Source of the DNA: Sphingomonadales bacterium
Lineage (GTDB): Bacteria > Pseudomonadota > Alphaproteobacteria > Sphingomonadales > Sphingomonadaceae
DNA length: 64,000 nt
Assembly: GCA_025362295.1 (NCBI GenBank)
Contig: JANYGX010000001.1
Span: 19,621 to 83,620 of the forward strand
Direction: 5' to 3'
Position 1 is the stretch's first letter, and the number at the start of each line of letters is the position of its first letter. The notes under the pieces were generated by a model, which was not told the DNA's origin, made no database searches, and saw only the letters and a list, made by a program, of their open reading frames with translations. A program made the translations under genes and the position numbers. Positions 39,279 to 47,015 of the stretch are shown here, piece by piece.

Positions 39279-39349
39279 ACTGCAACTCTTCTCTTGACCT
39301 TGGCGTGACTTCGGTTGATCTTAGAATTTCATTAATCTGAAGTAAGCTG

Positions 39350-39832
39350 ATGACAACCGAGAGCCTGATTCCCTATGATGAGATCGTGCAGGAGGCCCTG
39401 CGTGCGGTGATTGGCCGTGTGCTGACACAAGTGAAGACAGAGGGGCTGCTGGGTGACCATCATTTTTATATTGGCTATAAAACTAAGCATGAAGGCGTGG
39501 TGATGCCAAAGTGGCTGGCGGCGAAATACCCCGAAGAAATCACCATTGTTATCCAGCACCGCTATTGGGATTTGAAGGTTGAGCCGCTGCATTTTGAGGT
39601 CGGGCTCTCTTTCAACCAGCGCTCGGAAAAACTGGTGGTGCCTTATGCCGCTGTCACCAGCTTCGTTGACCCTTCGGTGGATTTTGCCTTGCAATTTCAG
39701 GTTCAAAACAGTGAGCAGGACTTAGAACCACTGGAAAGCCACGCTGAACCTGAGCAGGATACCCCGCCAGTTGAACCCAAAGAACCCGGCGCCAACGTGG
39801 TATCGTTAGACCGATTTCGCAAAAAAACATAA
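39350..39832 (+). CDS. sspB: ClpXP adaptor SspB (alpha type)
   Basis: Binds ssrA-tagged polypeptides and hands them to the ClpXP protease. 160 residues. The substrate-binding domain covers about 1-118 (IPYDEIVQEALRAVIGRVL, FYIGYKTKHEGVVMP, EITIVIQHRYWDLKV, FNQRSEKLVVPYAAVTSFVDPS). A flexible Pro/Glu-rich linker leads to the C-terminal ClpX-binding tail ANVVSLDRFRKKT. This resembles the Caulobacter SspB-alpha type. It begins 72 bp after the tmRNA gene, so tag and adaptor are encoded side by side. gmk follows 10 bp later. Confidence 0.93.
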   Translation: MTTESLIPYDEIVQEALRAVIGRVLTQVKTEGLLGDHHFYIGYKTKHEGVVMPKWLAAKYPEEITIVIQHRYWDLKVEPLHFEVGLSFNQRSEKLVVPYAAVTSFVDPSVDFALQFQVQNSEQDLEPLESHAEPEQDTPPVEPKEPGANVVSLDRFRKKT

Positions 39833-39842
39833 ATATATTAAT

Positions 39843-40475
39843 ATGTTGGATAAAGACCCCAGCCGTCGAGGCTTGCTGATGATTATATCGTCGCCGTCCG
39901 GTGCCGGGAAAACCAGCCTGTCCCAGCGTTTGCTCATCGACGATCCTGGCCTTAGCATGTCCGTATCCGCCACCACACGGCCGCCACGACCTGGCGAAGT
40001 TGATGGCAAGGATTATCATTTCGTCAGTGACGCCAGATTTGATGCTATGGTGTCCGATCATGCTTTTCTTGAGCATGCCCAAGTGTTCGACCATCGCTAT
40101 GGCACGCCGCGTGCCGGTGTCGAGATCAACCTCGGCCACGGTCAGGATGTGTTGTTCGATATCGATTGGCAGGGCACCCAGCAACTGCGCGACCGGGTTG
40201 AGCAGGATGTGGTCGCGGTGTTCATATTGCCGCCGTCGATGACGGTGTTGCAGGAGCGCCTGACCAGTCGCGCCAAAGATAGCCCGGATGTTATCGCGCG
40301 CCGCATGGCCAAAGCCGCCAGTGAAATCAGCCATTATGCCGAATATGAGTATGTGCTGATCAATCAGGCTCTTGAAGCTTGCCTGGCGCAACTGAAGCAT
40401 ATTCTGGCAGGCGAGCGCTTGAAACGAAAGCGGCAAACCGCATTATCAGAATTTGTACAAGGGTTACTGGAGTAG
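39843..40475 (+). CDS. gmk: Guanylate kinase
   Basis: Phosphorylates GMP to GDP. 210 residues, P-loop SSPSGAGKTSLSQ near residue 16, the GMP-binding SVSATTRPPRPGEVDGKDYHFVS near 39, YGTPRAGVEI near 83 and DIDWQGTQQL near 103. A standard bacterial Gmk. Some bacteria pair gmk with yicC; none is seen here. Confidence 0.97.
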   Translation: MLDKDPSRRGLLMIISSPSGAGKTSLSQRLLIDDPGLSMSVSATTRPPRPGEVDGKDYHFVSDARFDAMVSDHAFLEHAQVFDHRYGTPRAGVEINLGHGQDVLFDIDWQGTQQLRDRVEQDVVAVFILPPSMTVLQERLTSRAKDSPDVIARRMAKAASEISHYAEYEYVLINQALEACLAQLKHILAGERLKRKRQTALSEFVQGLLE

Positions 40476-40764
40476 GCTGGAATGTCGATGTCATCTGAAA
40501 CATTTGCTTCTATTTCAGCCGTTGTTTCCATCCGGATCGGCGATCCGACGCCATCACTTCAAGGTGATCGGTGGCTTTGACATTCGGATGCGTGGTCAGC
40601 AAACTGAGGATTTTGAATTTCTCATTTCAGAAATGGAGGTGTATGAATTCGTCATGAACACAAAACAGAAACTGAAAGCCACTATTGCCGCCTTGCCGAG
40701 GCCGGTTGTACATTTGATGGCATCAGCTTTAATCCGGTAATAAAATAAATATTACATTTTTTTC
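40476..40764 (+). other. Intergenic region with a possible decayed short gene
   Basis: After gmk, a frame starting at 40482 could encode about 32 residues (MSMSSETFASISAVV ... GDRWL) before a stop. A second frame from about 40550 to 40740 (VYEFVMNTKQKLKATIAALPRPVVHLMASAL) reads well at its end. Together they could be a frameshifted small gene, but neither has a clear family. I treat the stretch as probably non-coding. Confidence 0.25.
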
Positions 40765-40793
40765 TTGACTTTTAATATCCATAAAGGTTATAT
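40765..40793 (+). promoter_or_regulatory. Strong sigma-70-type promoter of the DegP-like gene
   Basis: TTGACT (40765-40770), a 17-bp AT-rich spacer and TTATAT (40788-40793) make a near-consensus promoter. Transcription from here would give a leader of about 165 nt that includes the dispersed repeat hairpin before the protease ATG at 40969. Confidence 0.6.
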
Positions 40794-40851
40794 GAACTTT
40801 CTTACATCTTAAATATATATCGCAGTGATTCGGTTAAACACAGAGCATTGC

Positions 40852-40922
40852 GTCATTCCAGCGAAGGCTGGAATCCACCTTTTTCACGCAAAAAGATGGT
40901 TCCCAGCCTTCGCTAGGGTGAC
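40852..40922. repeat. Dispersed GTCATTCC-type palindromic repeat
   Basis: The element starts GTCATTCC and ends GGGTGAC. It is a long imperfect inverted repeat: AGCGAAGGCTGG near its left end pairs with CCAGCCTTCGCT near its right end. The left end also forms its own small hairpin (ATTCCAGC with GCTGGAAT). It lies in the leader of the DegP-like gene. Related shorter hairpins are at 17110-17144 and 43536-43560. Such mobile palindromes are common between genes in alphaproteobacteria. Confidence 0.75.
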
Positions 40923-40968
40923 AACAATCCAGTAAGCAATTTCAAATTAAAACGAGGCACGACGCACT

Positions 40969-42489
40969 ATGAATAAATCTTGGCTATTGATCATCATCGG
41001 CATAATATTGGGCGTTATGGGTGTTTCCCGGCTGGGCTCTCACGTGTCGGCAAATAGCCGTAATGCTCCAGCCACCATGGCAATAATCACCGAAGCCGCC
41101 GCTGAAGCCGCGCCATCAGCTGTAAAAATCAGTCGTGTGGTCCCCAATGCCGGACAAGTCAGCCTGTCTTACGCCAGCATTGTGGAAAAAGCGGCACCGT
41201 CTGTTGTCAATATTTACACCAAAAAAACGGTCAAACGGGCACCGATGATGGACGATCCGTTTTTTAAATTCTTTTTTAACGACGGCGGCGGTGGTGGTGG
41301 CGCTCTGGGCCGCGACAGGGTTGAGCAATCGCTTGGTTCCGGCGTTGTTGTGCGCGGCAGCGGCATGATCATCACCAACAACCATGTGGTTGAGGGGGCC
41401 GATGAGGTGCAGGTGGTGACGCCGGACAAACGCGAGTTCACTGCCAAGGTTGTGCTGGCTGATCCGCGTGTCGATCTGGCGGTGCTCAGCATCAATCCCG
41501 GTGCGCGTCCGTTACCCGCCATCCGGCTCGGTGATTCAGACAGCCTTAAAGTTGGTGATCTTGTCTTTGCCATTGGCAACCCTTTCGGGGTTGGCCAGAC
41601 CACCACGCATGGTATTATTTCAGCGCTTGCGCGCACGGCTGTCGGCATATCGGATTACCAGTTTTTCATCCAGACTGATGCTGCGGTTAACCCCGGCAAT
41701 TCAGGCGGGGCTTTGGTTGGGGCAGGGGGTGAACTGATTGGCATCAACACTGCAATTTATTCACGCTCTGGCGGCTCAAATGGCATAGGTTTTGCCATTC
41801 CAGTGAGCATGGTGCGCGCCATGATCAACTCCGCAGCGGTTGGAAAAATTGTGCGACCATGGCTTGGATTGGAAGGTCAACAAGTGACAGCCGAACTTGC
41901 TAAAACCTTGCGCATGGAACGACCAGCCGGCATTCTCATCAACAATGTCAGTGGCAATTCACCGGGTGGCCGTGCCGGCATCAAAGCTGGTGATGTGGTG
42001 TTTGCCGTTGACGGCAAGGAAGTGGCGGATTCAGAATCGCTACGCTTTCGTGTGGCCACCAAAAAACCCGGCGACACGGCTGTGCTCACGCTCATCCGTT
42101 CTGGGGCTGCCAAAAATATAACCGTTATATTGCAGGCCCCGCCAGAAACACCGGCCCGCTCGATCACTGTGCTGCGTGGCAACCATCTGTTTGCCGGCGT
42201 TCAGGTGGCCAATCTTTCACCCGCATTTGCCCAAGAACTTGGCGGTGCTTTTCCTGATCGCGGCGTCGTCGTCACCGGCTTGGTCGGCGACAGTGCGGCT
42301 GCGCGTTTTGGCCTCTTGCAGCAAGGTGATATCATTGAGGCCGTGAACAATCAGGTGATCAACACCATCGGCGACATGCAGGGGCAACTGGCGCGATCAG
42401 CGTCCGGCATGTCCTACCGCATCAACCGGCAGGGTCAGCGCAATGACTGCACATTCAGGGCACCAAGCCAGTTTTTCTGTCGACAGTGA
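40969..42489 (+). CDS. degP: DegP/Do-family serine protease
   Basis: A periplasmic HtrA-type protease and chaperone for envelope quality control. 506 residues. An N-terminal hydrophobic segment (about 4-20) acts as signal or anchor. In the trypsin-like domain the catalytic His is in IITNNHVVEGAD, the Asp in DPRVDLAVLSI and the Ser in AAVNPGNSGGALVG. Two PDZ domains follow (PWLGLEGQQ from about 300, LFAGVQVANLSPAFAQEL from about 405). The protein ends with two cysteines near the C-terminus (DCTF, FFCRQ), which is unusual. It has its own promoter with a long leader. Confidence 0.92.
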   Translation: MNKSWLLIIIGIILGVMGVSRLGSHVSANSRNAPATMAIITEAAAEAAPSAVKISRVVPNAGQVSLSYASIVEKAAPSVVNIYTKKTVKRAPMMDDPFFKFFFNDGGGGGGALGRDRVEQSLGSGVVVRGSGMIITNNHVVEGADEVQVVTPDKREFTAKVVLADPRVDLAVLSINPGARPLPAIRLGDSDSLKVGDLVFAIGNPFGVGQTTTHGIISALARTAVGISDYQFFIQTDAAVNPGNSGGALVGAGGELIGINTAIYSRSGGSNGIGFAIPVSMVRAMINSAAVGKIVRPWLGLEGQQVTAELAKTLRMERPAGILINNVSGNSPGGRAGIKAGDVVFAVDGKEVADSESLRFRVATKKPGDTAVLTLIRSGAAKNITVILQAPPETPARSITVLRGNHLFAGVQVANLSPAFAQELGGAFPDRGVVVTGLVGDSAAARFGLLQQGDIIEAVNNQVINTIGDMQGQLARSASGMSYRINRQGQRNDCTFRAPSQFFCRQ

Positions 42490-42565
42490 TGGGGAAATAT
42501 TCAGCAAATAAGATAATACGACGGCTCTCTCCCCCATTGCCAAGCAAGTGCCGTGCAGGTCCCTC

Positions 42566-42586
42566 CCTCTCCCTCAAGGGGAGAGG
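42566..42586 (+). promoter_or_regulatory. Hairpin containing the ribosome-binding site of the DUF815 gene
   Basis: CCTCTCCC (42566-42573) pairs with GGGAGAGG (42579-42586) around a 5-base loop. The right arm is also the Shine-Dalgarno sequence (GAGAGGA, 6 bp before the ATG at 42593). Folded mRNA would hide the ribosome site. It may be a chance effect of a CT-rich repeat inserted there; a related copy is at 30532-30550. Confidence 0.45.
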
Positions 42587-42592
42587 ATCATT

Positions 42593-43444
42593 ATGACCAC
42601 TCTCACACCGCTCCTCACCCGCATCGCGGACGCGCTTGACCGGCTTGCGCCACCAAAAACTGGAAAGATCACGCTCAGTGATTCGACCGCTTACGTGTGG
42701 GATAAGGCAGCTGAACGTTTGCGCGCTGTTGATCCTGTCAACCGCGTTGATCTTGGCCTTCTCATTGGCATTGATCAGCAAAAACAAACCCTGTTTGACA
42801 ACACTGAACGATTCGCGCGTGGCCTGCCAGCCAATAACGCTTTGTTGTGGGGTGCGCGCGGGATGGGAAAATCATCGCTGATCAAAGCTATACACGGCAA
42901 TCTCACTGGCCAGCATAAAAACGTGTTGCTGATAGAAATCCACCGTGAAGATATCGACACGTTGCCGCTGTTGATGCGCGCGCTTAAAACCGTCCGCCAC
43001 CAGATTATTCTGTTTTGTGACGATCTCGCCTTTGATGCCGCTGACAGCAGTTACAAGGCGCTGAAGGCTGTGCTGGAAGGCGGGCTGGAAGGCCGGTCTG
43101 CCAATATTCTGTTTTATGCCACATCAAATCGTCGCCACCTGTTGCCGCGTGATCTGATGGAAAACGAGCAGGCAACCGCGATTCACGGTCGTGACGTCAT
43201 CGATGACAAGCTGGCCTTGTCAGACCGTTTTGGTTTGTGGATTGGCTTTCACCCCTGCACACAAGATGATTATTTTCAAATGATCGAAGCCTATATTCAA
43301 GCGTATCATTTACCGGTTCAGTGGCTGGAGGTGAAGCCAAACGCGATCGAATGGTCTGTCACACGCGGTGCTCGTTCTGGCCGGGTGGCGTGGCAGTTTG
43401 TGCAGGATTTGGCAGGCAGGTTAGGTGTATCAATGCATCACTAA
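42593..43444 (+). CDS. DUF815 family AAA-type ATPase
   Basis: A cytoplasmic ATPase of about 283 residues. Walker A is LLWGARGMGKSSLIKA near residue 84 and Walker B LFCDDLAFDAADSSYKALK near 144, with ATSNRRHLLPRDLMENE near 190 and the arginine region LSDRFGLWIGFHPC near 215. This is the DUF815 pattern, a widespread clamp-loader-like ATPase without a settled role. It starts about 100 bp after the protease gene. The ATG at 42593 is preferred to 42548 because of the ribosome site. Confidence 0.92.
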   Translation: MTTLTPLLTRIADALDRLAPPKTGKITLSDSTAYVWDKAAERLRAVDPVNRVDLGLLIGIDQQKQTLFDNTERFARGLPANNALLWGARGMGKSSLIKAIHGNLTGQHKNVLLIEIHREDIDTLPLLMRALKTVRHQIILFCDDLAFDAADSSYKALKAVLEGGLEGRSANILFYATSNRRHLLPRDLMENEQATAIHGRDVIDDKLALSDRFGLWIGFHPCTQDDYFQMIEAYIQAYHLPVQWLEVKPNAIEWSVTRGARSGRVAWQFVQDLAGRLGVSMHH

Positions 43445-43535
43445 TACCAATCGCCCTATGGGTTGACTCACATGGAATGCCGTCGGCAGGCATCTGCGCA
43501 CAGCACCATTCGTGGGAAGATGATTGCTATCACCC

Positions 43536-43560
43536 GTCATGCCGAAGCATGTCGGCATCC
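43536..43560. repeat. Short GTCATGCC-type palindromic repeat
   Basis: GTCATGCCGA starts an element with a 7-bp stem (43539-43545 with 43552-43558). It lies in the 268-bp gap between two convergent genes. Nothing else is recognisable in that gap. It resembles the start of the 40852-40922 element. Confidence 0.5.
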
Positions 43561-43712
43561 ATGATATATGCAATTGATAAATATTGGTGTTTTGCACAAC
43601 CCATGAATGCCAACCTACGTCAGCATGATGAAGGGAGGTGTATATCAATCACTTCCCAAACCAAGTCACGTCATTGGGCGGTTGGTATTATCTGATCTTG
43701 GGTTTAGCGATC

Positions 43713-44435
43713 CTACAACCCCAACGCGCGTTGCAGCTCACCCTTGCACCCATCTATCATGGACAGATAATCCGCACTTGCCATCATATGATCAGCCAGG
43801 ATGATGCCAGCCTTTTTTCCGGCCTCAATATCGCTTTGATAATGTATACCGCCAATAATGCGTTGGTTGGCATAGTCATCCGCGCGTGCAAACAAAACAT
43901 CACGTTTTTCTGGCAACAGGCGAGACAAAATCACGGCAATCGTGTAACCCCACATTGGATGACCCGCTGGATATGTTGTGTTTGGCCCCAGAGTGATGCA
44001 CGGCACAATCGCCGGATTTGTCTCATAAGGTCGCGGACGTTTGTAAAACGCTTTAGCTTTGTTTGTCAGGCTCATTTGAACCTCGCTGATGGTTGCGACC
44101 AGCGCCTCCATTTTGGGTGCAAGTGTCGGTTCGTAGGTCAGGCCTGTGCCCCGAAAAAATTGCTTAAGGTTGAAGGCGACATCAGCCTCAGCCCGGTCGC
44201 ACATAGCTTGCGTGCGACTGTGCTGCACATCAAGCACATATTGACGTTCGGCCACGTCGCTCTCTGAATTGAGGGCCGGTGGTGGCGGCAGCAGAGCAGT
44301 AAGATCAATCGATTCCAGTACGGCAACCGGCGGCGCTGCCATCACCATCGGAGGCTCCTGAAGACGGGGCGCGTGAGAGCAAGCCGTACAGCCCAAAACG
44401 ACAATCAATGCTGTAAAGCAGAAAAACCTGGACAA
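43713..44435 (-). CDS. PAP2-family (class A type) acid phosphatase lipoprotein
   Basis: 240 residues. The signal region ends in VVLGCTACS, with a lipobox at VLGC, so it is probably anchored in the outer membrane. The three phosphatase motifs are KAKAFYKRPRPYE near residue 128, TYPAGHPMWGY near 155 and ANQRIIGGIHYQSDIEAG near 193; the spacing is that of class A non-specific acid phosphatases. The second motif has Ala where most members have Ser (PSGH). It probably releases phosphate from organic phosphates in the periplasm. It is separate from the downstream genes by the repeat-containing gap. Confidence 0.88.
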   Translation of the reverse strand: MSRFFCFTALIVVLGCTACSHAPRLQEPPMVMAAPPVAVLESIDLTALLPPPPALNSESDVAERQYVLDVQHSRTQAMCDRAEADVAFNLKQFFRGTGLTYEPTLAPKMEALVATISEVQMSLTNKAKAFYKRPRPYETNPAIVPCITLGPNTTYPAGHPMWGYTIAVILSRLLPEKRDVLFARADDYANQRIIGGIHYQSDIEAGKKAGIILADHMMASADYLSMIDGCKGELQRALGL

Positions 44436-44456
44436 TATAAATATCTTTTTACAAAA

Positions 44457-44573
44457 TCAGTTTTGGGTAAAAACGTAGACGGCAATAACCAGAAAGACCG
44501 CCAGCCCGGCTATAAACAATAGCCTTTTGTCGTGCAGCGGATCAGGGGCTTTTGCCTTTTTGTTATTGGCCAT
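44457..44573 (-). CDS. Small single-pass membrane protein (38 residues)
   Basis: A short frame encodes MANNKKAKAPDPLHDKRLL, then one hydrophobic helix (FIAGLAVFLVIAVYVF) and the tail TQN. The N-terminus is positive, so it should face the cytoplasm. The ATG overlaps the last 11 bp of ubiK in another frame, so translation may be coupled. The hydrophobic pattern and the coupling support a real gene, but there is no known family and chance is not excluded. Confidence 0.55.
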   Translation of the reverse strand: MANNKKAKAPDPLHDKRLLFIAGLAVFLVIAVYVFTQN

Positions 44574-44814
44574 TGATCTTGGCTTCGAGTGTTGCCAGCC
44601 TTGCTTCAAGAGCCACATTTTCAGCACGAGCTTTTTCAGCCATGGCCTTCACAGCATCAAACTCATCGCGGTTGACCATATCAAGGCCACCGATATATTT
44701 TTCAACGCGCTGGCGCACCATCGCTTCCAATTCCCGGCCCATGCCGGACAATGTGCCGACAGCACCATTGGCAAGTTTTGAAAGGTCATCAAAAAAACGG
44801 TTATCCGGTTGCAT
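44563..44814 (-). CDS. ubiK: UbiK/BMFP family ubiquinone-biosynthesis accessory factor
   Basis: An 83-residue helical protein (FFDDLSKLANGAVGTLSGMGRELEAMVRQRVEKYIGG, then a coiled coil rich in Ala/Glu/Lys). It is the BMFP (membrane fusogenic) family; the E. coli member UbiK helps aerobic ubiquinone synthesis and binds lipids with UbiJ. AAGGA precedes the ATG. A 38-residue membrane protein gene overlaps its end, and the TspO-like gene is upstream. Confidence 0.88.
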   Translation of the reverse strand: MQPDNRFFDDLSKLANGAVGTLSGMGRELEAMVRQRVEKYIGGLDMVNRDEFDAVKAMAEKARAENVALEARLATLEAKINGQ

Positions 44815-44831
44815 AGTAAAATCCTTTATCT

Positions 44832-45404
44832 TTATTGCCCCAGCTGTACGTTTTGCCCGGCCATATTATCTTTTAGCTCAACTCCAGTCGTTGTTGTCTG
44901 GTGGCCGTTCAATCGCCATATCTGACCTGATATATAGGCCGATACCAAAACCCAGACCAGACTGAACAATAATAAACCTGTGGTTGATTTACGCACCCTT
45001 ACAGACAACATCAAGGCGATAATGCAGGCAACAACAGACACTATACCGATCATAAAACCAGGCAGAAGCAAGCGTTCACCCAGAAATACCGGTGCCCACA
45101 CCAAACCCGATATGATGGTAATCGCCACCGCAATGAGCGTTGGCAGGCGGTATGCATTGCCCTTAGCTTGCCAGACAATCGCACCGGCAAAGCCAAGAGC
45201 CAGAAACGCCAGCGCCCAGATTAGACTCATCCGGGTGGCCGAATTGGGTGTTATGGATGGTTTCATCAAGCCGGCAAACCAGGCATCCTGACCATCAGCG
45301 TTGTAATGCGTGGTCAGCGAGGCAAACAGCAGCACCACCGGCACAATAATCGCCATGGCCCTGAGAAGAGCCCATCTGAGTTGTGTGCGTGATGCCAGTT
45401 CCAT
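44832..45404 (-). CDS. TspO/MBR-like membrane protein
   Basis: 190 residues, five hydrophobic helices. After the first helix comes WFAGLMKPSITPNSATRMSLIWALAFLALGF, which resembles the TspO loop and helix (W-x5-KP-x-x-TP ... W). TspO proteins bind porphyrins and cholesterol-like ligands and affect tetrapyrrole and stress responses. The Trp content is lower than in typical TspO, so the call is tentative. It is 17 bp upstream of ubiK on the same strand. Confidence 0.65.
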   Translation of the reverse strand: MELASRTQLRWALLRAMAIIVPVVLLFASLTTHYNADGQDAWFAGLMKPSITPNSATRMSLIWALAFLALGFAGAIVWQAKGNAYRLPTLIAVAITIISGLVWAPVFLGERLLLPGFMIGIVSVVACIIALMLSVRVRKSTTGLLLFSLVWVLVSAYISGQIWRLNGHQTTTTGVELKDNMAGQNVQLGQ

Positions 45405-45442
45405 GCTGTGTGGATAGCAAATCAGAACGCAACTGTCACGGT

Positions 45443-46366
45443 TTAAGCGTGTTGTGCCCCAAGGAAGCCAAAAACTGACTTAAGCGCTGGCGTGCGCACA
45501 GCGTCCTGTTCCCGATATATTTCGTGCGCTGCGCCCGCAACCAGGCGGATGTCGGCATTTGGCAATCTTTTGGCCACATTATATGTGGCGTCGTTATCGA
45601 CCAGCTGTTCATGATCAGCCACAAATATATGGACAGGGCAGGCAATATTTCCCCCAAATCCCGCTGATCTCAGACCATCAAATGCCTTGAAGGCCGCGTT
45701 TAGCCAGCCATAGGTAATGCCGCCAATCGCAAGGCCTGGGTTTTTATCAATGGCAGCCGCTTCTCTGGCAAAGCGTTCCGTATCACTGGTCAACCGCTGC
45801 TGCCGCCGTTCGGCACGAAAAGCGGCGCCATAAGGGCCTTGCTCCGGGATAAAACGCTCTCCATGCCCTAGACGCACGGCAAACCTCGCCAGCTGTCGCA
45901 CCAGGGCTGTGGGCAAAACACCGGTTTTGATCCCGCACATCGGGGCCATCAGCACCACGCGCTCGAAGAGCTGTGGCTGGTTGTTGAGCAGCATGAGCGT
46001 CACCAGCCCGCCCATGGAATGCGCGAGCACGCCGATTCCGGCGTTGGTACAGGCTGCCAGCTGCGGCTTGAAATGGTTTTGCATCAGTTCATTAAAATCG
46101 TTTCGCAGAATTTCGAAATCAGGGGTGTACGACCTGTATGGTGCCGCCGTTGTGCGGCCTGATAAGCCTTGGCCGCGCCAGTCAAACGTTGCAACCGCAA
46201 AACCCTGATTGAACAGATCCTGTATCAATTCAGCATATTTTTCGATGAAATCACCGCGACCGCCAACCAGAACAACAGCCATATGTGCCTGGTGCGGAAT
46301 CCACAGGGCCGTACGAATTTTCCACCCATCGCTGGTTATAAAATATGATTCTTTGCCGGTGGCCAT
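45443..46366 (-). CDS. Alpha/beta hydrolase, monoacylglycerol lipase/lysophospholipase-like
   Basis: 307 residues. It has FDWRGQGLSGRTT near residue 62, the nucleophile elbow GVLAHSMGGLVTLML near 113, the acid region FVADHEQLVDN near 247 and the catalytic His in GAAHEIYREQD near 276. This is the pattern of the PldB-type family (DxRGxGxS). No signal peptide. It is likely to act on monoacylglycerols or lysophospholipids. It is divergent from the prepilin peptidase gene. Confidence 0.87.
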   Translation of the reverse strand: MATGKESYFITSDGWKIRTALWIPHQAHMAVVLVGGRGDFIEKYAELIQDLFNQGFAVATFDWRGQGLSGRTTAAPYRSYTPDFEILRNDFNELMQNHFKPQLAACTNAGIGVLAHSMGGLVTLMLLNNQPQLFERVVLMAPMCGIKTGVLPTALVRQLARFAVRLGHGERFIPEQGPYGAAFRAERRQQRLTSDTERFAREAAAIDKNPGLAIGGITYGWLNAAFKAFDGLRSAGFGGNIACPVHIFVADHEQLVDNDATYNVAKRLPNADIRLVAGAAHEIYREQDAVRTPALKSVFGFLGAQHA

Positions 46367-46451
46367 GCTGTCGTTACCAATTCTTTAGGCTTATGCCTTA
46401 ATAATTTGCTTATGTGCATTCTGTCCAGAATTATAACACCACAAACTTGCC

Positions 46452-46955
46452 GTGTTTGAGGTTCTACACCTTGTTCTCCTGGCAACGCTGTGTGTGTTGA
46501 TGATCATCGCCGCGCGCGGCGATATGCGCCATTTTACCATCACCAACAGGCTCAATATGATCATCGCCTGCCTGGCAATCCCTTACTGGTTAACCATCAG
46601 TCACGGATTTGATTTACACTTTGTTAACATTGCCAAACAGCAGATAATTATTGCAGGCATAACTTTCCTGATTTGCAATGTGCTGTTTTATCTGAACGCC
46701 TTTGGTGGCGGTGACGTAAAAATGCTGACAGCCCTGTTGTTGTGGATTCCAGTGGACACAGTCGAAAGAACTATACTCGTCATTGTATTAGCCGGCGTGT
46801 GTCTCGCTGTAATAATGATTATGCAGCGCATGGTTCATCGCACGCCAGACATCAAAACACCCATCAGAAAAATAAAACTGCCTTATGGAGTCGCCATCGC
46901 AGCAGGCGGTTTATTTTTCGCAGGCCAACCATTCCTTAACGCATTTGTGAAATAA
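46452..46955 (+). CDS. cpaA: Prepilin peptidase (TadV/CpaA, A24 family)
   Basis: Cleaves the leader from Flp-type prepilins at the inner membrane. 167 residues, about five hydrophobic helices. The two catalytic aspartates are in AARGDMRHFTITNRLN near residue 24 and in FGGGDVKML near 91 (GxGD motif). The short form without the methyltransferase domain is typical of TadV. The start GTG has no good ribosome site; the true start may be slightly different. It leads the cpaABCDEF-tadBC cluster, though the 60-bp gap after it may hold a promoter. Confidence 0.92.
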   Translation: MFEVLHLVLLATLCVLMIIAARGDMRHFTITNRLNMIIACLAIPYWLTISHGFDLHFVNIAKQQIIIAGITFLICNVLFYLNAFGGGDVKMLTALLLWIPVDTVERTILVIVLAGVCLAVIMIMQRMVHRTPDIKTPIRKIKLPYGVAIAAGGLFFAGQPFLNAFVK

Positions 46956-47015
46956 CAAAACTTGAATTGAGCGGTTTGAATCGCTTGTGACACATGAAGA
47001 GTGGAGACGATCAAC

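Noticed and set aside
39654..40436. 260-codon frame antisense to sspB and gmk
   Set aside because: It crosses two well-supported genes and shows no domain.
40453..40740. 95-codon frame after gmk as an intact gene
   Set aside because: It starts inside gmk, has no ribosome site and its first half is not protein-like.
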